In this document: piece after piece, positions 59,860 to 64,000 of the stretch
How positions within the stretch are numbered: the stretch's first letter is position 1
How the letters are laid out: each line of letters opens with the position of its first letter
From: Bacillota bacterium
GTDB lineage: Bacteria > Bacillota > Clostridia > Christensenellales > Aristaeellaceae
NCBI GenBank assembly: GCA_023444095.1
Contig: JAEZRP010000036.1
Span: 186,001 to 250,000, forward strand
DNA length: 64,000 nt
Direction of reading: 5' to 3'
Position numbers and translations under genes: made by a program
The notes under the pieces: generated by a model
Told to the model about the DNA's origin: nothing
The model's database searches: none
What the model saw: the letters and a program-made list of their open reading frames with translations, nothing else

Positions 59860-60879
59860 CTATCGATTTCCATACATTTTATCGTAATAGGTTCGATATT
59901 CGCCGCTGATAATGGTCTCCCACCATACGCGGTGATCGAGGTACCATTGGATCGTTTTCTTGATCCCATCGCGAAATGTCGTTTCCGGAAGCCAGCCCAG
60001 AGCGACGTGGATCTTGCTCGGGTCAATGGCATAGCGCATGTCGTGTCCCTTGCGGTCTGGTACATAGTGGATGAGTGACTCGGGCTTGCGAAGCTCGGCG
60101 AGGATGATCCGAACAATTTCGATGTTGCTCATCTCATTATGGCCGCCAATGTTGTAAATCTCTCCCGCCTTTCCCGCGCGCAGGATCAAGTCGATGGCAC
60201 GACAATGATCTTCGACATAGAGCCAGTCTCGGATATTTTCGCCCTTCCCGTAGATCGGCAAAGGTTTGTCACACAGGGCGTTAATAATCGTGAGAGGAAT
60301 CAGCTTTTCCGGAAACTGGCAGGGGCCATAGTTGTTCGAGCAACGGGAAATGGTCGCCGGAAACCCGTATGTTCTGTGGTACGCCTGAACGAGCAAATCC
60401 GCACCAGCTTTTGAAGCGGAATACGGGTTGCTTGCACAAAGGGGCATCTTCTCGGTAAACAGAAGATCGGGGCGGCCAAGCGGCAAGTCGCCATATACTT
60501 CGTCGGTGGAGACTTGGTGATATCGCTCGACGTTTCCTGCGCGACACGCATCCATTAAGTTTTGAGTGCCCATCACGTTTGTCCGGACAAATACCTGAGG
60601 GTCAACGATCGAACGATCAACATGCGTCTCCGCCGCAAAATTAATGACGGCATCCGGATTTACACTTTGAAAGATCTCGAATATTGCGTCGCGGTCGCAA
60701 ATATCGACGCAGTGAAAGTGAAAACTCGGGCTTGTGAAGGCAGCAGCCAGCGTCGACAGATTTCCAGCATAGGTCAAGCTGTCGATGCAGGTGACGTGAT
60801 CTTCGGGATGTGCCAAGAGCGTATACATGATATAATTGGCGCCGATGAAGCCAGCGCCACCTGTCACAATGAGATTCAT
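59860..60879 (-). CDS. rfbB: dTDP-glucose 4,6-dehydratase
   Basis: A 339-residue extended SDR enzyme forming dTDP-4-keto-6-deoxyglucose, the branch point to rhamnose and other deoxysugars. NAD motif TGGAGFIGANYIMY; catalytic STDEVYGDLP and YSASKAGADLLV; SRCSNNYGPCQFPEKLIPL, given in full; and IPIYGKGENIRDWLYVEDH-type segment. The start has CGGAGAAG upstream. The partner genes rfbA, rfbC and rfbD are not in the window. It lies between the tRNA-Ser fragment and an AT-rich empty stretch, so it may belong to an acquired segment. Confidence 0.92.
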   Translation of the reverse strand: MNLIVTGGAGFIGANYIMYTLLAHPEDHVTCIDSLTYAGNLSTLAAAFTSPSFHFHCVDICDRDAIFEIFQSVNPDAVINFAAETHVDRSIVDPQVFVRTNVMGTQNLMDACRAGNVERYHQVSTDEVYGDLPLGRPDLLFTEKMPLCASNPYSASKAGADLLVQAYHRTYGFPATISRCSNNYGPCQFPEKLIPLTIINALCDKPLPIYGKGENIRDWLYVEDHCRAIDLILRAGKAGEIYNIGGHNEMSNIEIVRIILAELRKPESLIHYVPDRKGHDMRYAIDPSKIHVALGWLPETTFRDGIKKTIQWYLDHRVWWETIISGEYRTYYDKMYGNR

Positions 60880-60882
60880 TCA

Positions 60883-61086
60883 CTCTTCTCCGCAACGCTC
60901 TTCGAGACAGGAAATCTTCCGATACTGATGGTCTTCCATCGTTCGGATGAGTTGGGGCCTTATCATAGATGGGGGAAGCTGCTTGATGTTTCGGATTATG
61001 AGTGGATAAGGCCGCAGATCAAACCGCCTGTCAGAACAATTCAACGCATGTTACCTCTTGATCGTGAAAACGATAGCATAATATGA
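60883..61086 (+). pseudogene. Possible C-terminal gene remnant
   Basis: The plus frame ending at TGA 61086 reads ETGNLPILMVFHRSDELG and then PYHRWGKLLDVSDYEWIRPQ, with protein-like composition and codon bias beyond the antisense overlap with rfbB. No start and no upstream homologous part are present. It could be the tail of a lost surface-sugar gene. I do not recognise the family, and it may be chance. Confidence 0.25.
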
Positions 61087-61128
61087 ATCGTTGCGTCGCA
61101 ACGATCATTTGTATAATATCATTATACA
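61087..61128. repeat. Two adjacent short perfect palindromes in an AT-rich stretch
   Basis: ATCGTTGC-GTC-GCAACGAT at 61087-61105 and TGTATAAT-ATC-ATTATACA at 61110-61128, both with three-base centres. The region 61129-61560 shows no gene or recognisable feature and is markedly AT-richer than the genome around it. Confidence 0.6.
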
Positions 61129-61560
61129 AGAAAATCTACACAAATGCAATACTCCTTTTTTGGCTAATTTGCTTGCAAAAATTTCTGTAAATTCCAGGTC
61201 TGTATCGATGAGAGGGCCATATCTTGAGGTGTGCAAAATTCTCGTTCCTTCTACTCATTTACGAACCGATTTATGGAAAGGCTTATCCTCTTGTAAGAAC
61301 AGGCAGAGAAAGTTACCGATACCCGGTTATTGGATTTGGACCTTTTCGCTTGGAACTACGCCCACAATCCTAAACCTGTTCCGGATGATTGTAGTTGTTG
61401 GGGTACATGGTCCGCGCTACGATCGGCAAGCTAAGAGCCGGAATGACGCGCTGACTGTTTGGAAAATATGTTCTGACCTGCATCTTGACTTGCAACTTTA
61501 TTCGGATTTGCTCGTTTTCGGTCGGTTTGCATAAAGTTCGTTCTGGTACCTAAAAAGCGA

Positions 61561-61596
61561 AACCCCTTGATTCCGTTGCCAAATCAAGGGGTTTTT
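61561..61596. terminator. Bidirectional terminator after tRNA-Arg
   Basis: AACCCCTTGAT (61561-61571) pairs with ATCAAGGGGTT (61583-61593); T tracts lie on both sides. It ends the tRNA transcript on the minus strand. Confidence 0.75.
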
Positions 61597-61599
61597 GAG

Positions 61600-61675
61600 T
61601 GGCGTGCCCGGCGGGATTCGAACCCACGATCTTTTGAGTCGGAGTCAAACGCGATATCCACTTCGCTACGGGCAC
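61600..61675 (-). tRNA. tRNA-Arg(CCG)
   Basis: A complete 76-base cloverleaf on the minus strand: acceptor GTGCCCG/CGGGCAC, D-arm GCGAAGTGGATATCGC, anticodon stem TTTGA/TCAAA around CTCCGAC (anticodon CCG, decoding CGG), T-arm with GGTTCGAATCC, and encoded CCA (61602-61600). It reads arginine codons common in GC-rich genes. Confidence 0.95.
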
Positions 61676-61689
61676 ACGTCAACCCTGAT

Positions 61690-61718
61690 ATTATACCGCC
61701 TTTCGCCTTGTTTGGCAA
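61690..61718 (-). promoter_or_regulatory. Promoter of tRNA-Arg
   Basis: On the minus strand TTGCCA (61718-61713), 17-base spacer, TATAAT (61695-61690), 15 bases before the tRNA 5' end. Confidence 0.75.
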
Positions 61719-61745
61719 GCCCCCCGCGCGGCGGATGATCCAATA

Positions 61746-61774
61746 TTTACAACGCTCTGTGCGCATGGTACAAT
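61746..61774 (+). promoter_or_regulatory. Promoter of the regulator-methyltransferase operon
   Basis: TTTACA (61746-61751), 17-base spacer, TACAAT (61769-61774), 52 bases before the regulator start. It is divergent from the tRNA-Arg promoter. Confidence 0.65.
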
Positions 61775-61825
61775 GTGCGTGGGAAAGTGCATGAAATACC
61801 TCACGAAGCATGGGGGACGACAGAT

Positions 61826-62542
61826 ATGAGTCGACTTGGCGAGACGATCCGCGCCGCGCGCCTGAAGGCAAGGATGACCGAAAAGGTGCTGGGCAGGAAG
61901 TGTGGCATGGCGGAGAGCGTCATTCGGGACATCGAGATGGGCACGCGGATCGTCTCGGACGATCAGGCCCAGCGGATTCTGAAGATTCTCGGCGCGGAAA
62001 ACCCGATCTCAAACGAGCTGGAGGTCGCTTCGGAACCGGAAGAGCGGCCTCGCCCGCGCCCGCGCGCGTACGTCATTCCCGCACCGCAGCCGGAGGCAAC
62101 CTCCGTCGCAAAGACGCAGACCGAGCCCGACCAGGCAACCGACGCGTGGATCGACGCGCTGGGTGGGATCGTCAAGCGCGTACCCGTCATGGACGAGGGC
62201 GGCATCGTGATCGACCACGTGCTGGTCCCCATCACGGGGGGAAAGATCGAGGGCGGCGCGCCGGACAAGGTGATCTTCTACCGATGCCCGGACGACATGC
62301 TGCGGGGCTTCCGCATTTATGCGGGGGACCTTCTCCTGACGATCCCGGCGGCGAAGCTTGAGGACGACCAGATCATGCTCGTGGTCTACAAGGACGAGCG
62401 AATCGCGCGCAAGGTGAAAAAGCTGGACGGAAACCGCGTGCTTTTGCAGGCGTTTGACCGCGAGTTCGGGTCCGTGACCGCGAACGCCTCCGAGGTCGCC
62501 GTCATGGGCAAATGCGTGAAGCTCGAAAGGAGGCTCGTATGA
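61826..62542 (+). CDS. XRE-type HTH regulator with C-terminal S24-like domain
   Basis: A 238-residue protein. HTH over about residues 5-60 (LGETIRAARLKARMTEKVLG, ESVIRDIEMGTRIVS), a Pro/Arg-rich linker (about 70-110), and a C-terminal domain (about 125-238) shaped like LexA/S24 peptidases: DMLRGFRIYAGDLLLTIP, DQIMLVVYKDERIARKVKKL and DREFGSVTANASEV. The S24 Ser and Lys positions are not convincingly kept, so it may only bind a ligand. The start at 61826 has GGGGGA upstream. Its last bases overlap the next gene (ATGA), coupling it to a homocysteine methyltransferase. Confidence 0.75.
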   Translation: MSRLGETIRAARLKARMTEKVLGRKCGMAESVIRDIEMGTRIVSDDQAQRILKILGAENPISNELEVASEPEERPRPRPRAYVIPAPQPEATSVAKTQTEPDQATDAWIDALGGIVKRVPVMDEGGIVIDHVLVPITGGKIEGGAPDKVIFYRCPDDMLRGFRIYAGDLLLTIPAAKLEDDQIMLVVYKDERIARKVKKLDGNRVLLQAFDREFGSVTANASEVAVMGKCVKLERRLV

Positions 62543-63930
62543 CGTTTCGGGAGCGGATGGAGAAGGGCCTCGTCGTGTTCGACGGCGCGATGGGTACCAT
62601 GCTCCAGGAATATCTCGCCCTGGGCGAGCTTCCTGAAAAGCTGAACCTGACGCACCCGGAGGCCGTCCAGGCTGTCCACCGGGCGTATCTGGACGCTGGC
62701 GCGGACGTCGTGGAGACCAACACGCTGAACGCCAACCGGCTCAAGGTCGAAAAGGCGGGCCATACGGTGGATGAGGTGATTTTGGCGGCCGTCAAATGCG
62801 CGAAGGACGCCGTCGCCGCGTCGGGCAAGGAGGGCTATGTCGCGCTCAGCATGGGCTCCCTCGGCGTCATGATCGAGCCCCTGGGCGATCTCGGCTTTGA
62901 CGAGGCGTACGACATCTACGCGGAGATGGCGCGGGCGGGAGAGCGCGCGGGCGCCGACCTCGTCCTCATCGAGACCGTTTCCGACCTTCACGAGATGAAG
63001 GCGGCAATCATGGCCGCGAAGCGCGAGACGAGCCTGCCGGTCGCCGCGACGCTTACCTTTTTCGCGAACGGGAAGCTCCTGACCGGCGCGGACGTACGGA
63101 CCTCCGTAGCGGTCGTCGAGGCGCTGGGCGCGGACATCGTGGGGCTCAACTGCGGCCTTGGGCCCAAGCAGATGATCGGCCTCATGGGCGAACTCGCGGC
63201 GGCGGCGAGCGTTCCGATCCTCATCAACCCCAACGCCGGCCTTCCGAAGCTCGTCGACGGAAAAAGCGTCTTTTCCGTCGGGCCGGAAGTGTTCCCGGGG
63301 GACGATGCGGTGCTCGTCTATCTGGGCGCGCGGCTCATCGGCGGCTGCTGCGGCACGACGCCGGATCACATCCGCGCGCTGTGCGACCGCCTCGCGGGCG
63401 TCGAGGTGAGCCCCGTTTCCGCCAAAAACCGCGCGGTCATCGCGAGCGGCTCGAAATCCGTCGAATTTGAGGGAGAGCCCGTCGCGATCGCGGACATTTC
63501 GGGGGACGATCCCGACGAGATGGTTGACGCCGCGCTGGAGGCGGAGGCGGACGTCCTCATGGTGGCGTATTCGCCCCTCGCGGAGGCCGTCGCCGCGCTC
63601 CAGGAGATGATCCTCAAGCCCATGTACCTCGTGGCGCGGACGCCCGGGGAGGCGGAGGCTGCGCTCAGGATCTACAACGGAAAGCCGCTCGTCGGGATCG
63701 CGGGCGAAGGGAATCTCGAAGAATACATCCGCGTCGCGCGGGAAGGCGGCGCGGCGCTCGCGGTTTCGTCGGGCGCGCTTTGTGCGCGCGCGGCGGAGGC
63801 GCTGGGCGCGGCAAACGTGTTTGTGGATTGCGGGAAGGACGCGAGGCTGTCCGAAAAGCTTTCGGCGGACGGCGTCCGGACGATCCTGCGGGGAGCGGGC
63901 GTGGCCGCCGCGCGCGTGGCGGATGATTAA
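62539..63930 (+). CDS. Homocysteine S-methyltransferase domain protein (MetH N-terminal type)
   Basis: A 463-residue cytoplasmic protein. The N-terminal 300 residues are the homocysteine-binding TIM barrel of cobalamin-dependent methionine synthase: VFDGAMGTMLQ, VETNTLNAN, the zinc Cys in GLNCGLGP and the paired Cys in GGCCGTTPDH. The last 160 residues resemble a diverged pterin- or cobalamin-type barrel but no B12-binding DxHxxG motif is seen. The start overlaps the regulator stop, with AAAGGAGG upstream. A methyl-donor partner protein would be needed elsewhere. Only the first domain's function is well supported. Confidence 0.85.
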   Translation: MTFRERMEKGLVVFDGAMGTMLQEYLALGELPEKLNLTHPEAVQAVHRAYLDAGADVVETNTLNANRLKVEKAGHTVDEVILAAVKCAKDAVAASGKEGYVALSMGSLGVMIEPLGDLGFDEAYDIYAEMARAGERAGADLVLIETVSDLHEMKAAIMAAKRETSLPVAATLTFFANGKLLTGADVRTSVAVVEALGADIVGLNCGLGPKQMIGLMGELAAAASVPILINPNAGLPKLVDGKSVFSVGPEVFPGDDAVLVYLGARLIGGCCGTTPDHIRALCDRLAGVEVSPVSAKNRAVIASGSKSVEFEGEPVAIADISGDDPDEMVDAALEAEADVLMVAYSPLAEAVAALQEMILKPMYLVARTPGEAEAALRIYNGKPLVGIAGEGNLEEYIRVAREGGAALAVSSGALCARAAEALGAANVFVDCGKDARLSEKLSADGVRTILRGAGVAAARVADD

Positions 63931-63951
63931 TCAGCCGACGAACGTTTCTTC

Positions 63952-63980
63952 TTGATTTTGTCACCCCGCGGATGTATAAT
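63952..63980 (+). promoter_or_regulatory. Promoter of a gene beyond the window
   Basis: TTGATT (63952-63957), 17-base spacer, TATAAT (63975-63980), at the right edge. Confidence 0.6.
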
Positions 63981-64000
63981 CATAACAAAAACAGGCGGAG

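Overview
The window is GC-rich bacterial chromosome, most likely from a spore-forming member of the Clostridia (Firmicutes). A complete germinant-receptor operon (gerB-gerC-gerA type), a CgeB-like spore glycosyltransferase, LytTR and GHKL signalling proteins, LrgAB, AGGAGG-type ribosome sites and GTG/TTG starts all fit. A Christensenellales-like high-GC lineage is possible, but I cannot place it from sequence alone. Apart from five metabolic and surface-layer stretches the genes are housekeeping and transport functions.

Left part (1-9.7 kb): two halves of an ABC exporter; a panE-like reductase, LytTR response regulator and GHKL kinase in one overlapping operon, with a LytTR-type operator in front of the ABC genes; a zinc-less Fpg-type glycosylase; and a second heterodimeric ABC exporter whose first half carries a frameshift. 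9.8-15.2 kb holds a small DUF1508-like protein and a seven-gene zinc-uptake operon (zur, a Cys/His-rich membrane peptide, znuA with an embedded ZinT domain, znuC, znuB and two paralogous lipoproteins), with a Zur-like palindrome on the promoter of zur. 15.4-25.4 kb has two polar amino acid ABC importers on opposite strands. Between them lie a small leader-like ORF with a terminator, a methyltransferase, a double-GNAT acetyltransferase, and a flavoprotein disulfide reductase paired with an [FeFe]-hydrogenase-like protein.

Middle (25.5-45.5 kb): a very large secreted protein of about eleven Ig-like BIG2 repeats ending in a GDPD-like domain; the ger operon; a copper-storage-like protein; an SH3/C39 secreted protease-like protein; lrgAB; a decayed arsenic locus (permease tail plus a thioredoxin-ArsC chimera with an in-frame stop); a HAD hydrolase; a zinc-ribbon/peptidoglycan-binding membrane protein; and galM, gltX, an alkaline-phosphatase-superfamily protein and a PHP protein.

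Right part (45.8-64 kb): a catabolic locus with a xylose-isomerase-like TIM barrel, a Gfo/Idh/MocA oxidoreductase and a LysR regulator on one strand, and a dipeptide-type ABC importer plus a cytoplasmic glycerophosphodiester phosphodiesterase on the other. Together these could import and break down a phosphodiester or polyol compound. Then comes a patchy, locally AT-rich surface-polysaccharide region (truncated amidohydrolase, two glycosyltransferases, UDP-GlcNAc 4,6-dehydratase, rfbB). It carries an ISL3-like IS remnant and the 3' part of a tRNA-Ser, which suggests horizontal gain and loss. After a tRNA-Arg(CCG), an XRE/S24-like regulator is translationally coupled to a homocysteine methyltransferase domain protein.

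Three genes carry single inactivating lesions (6226-7931, 2378-3100, 36121-36630). These may be real decay or assembly/base-call errors. No CRISPR array, rRNA or intact prophage was seen.
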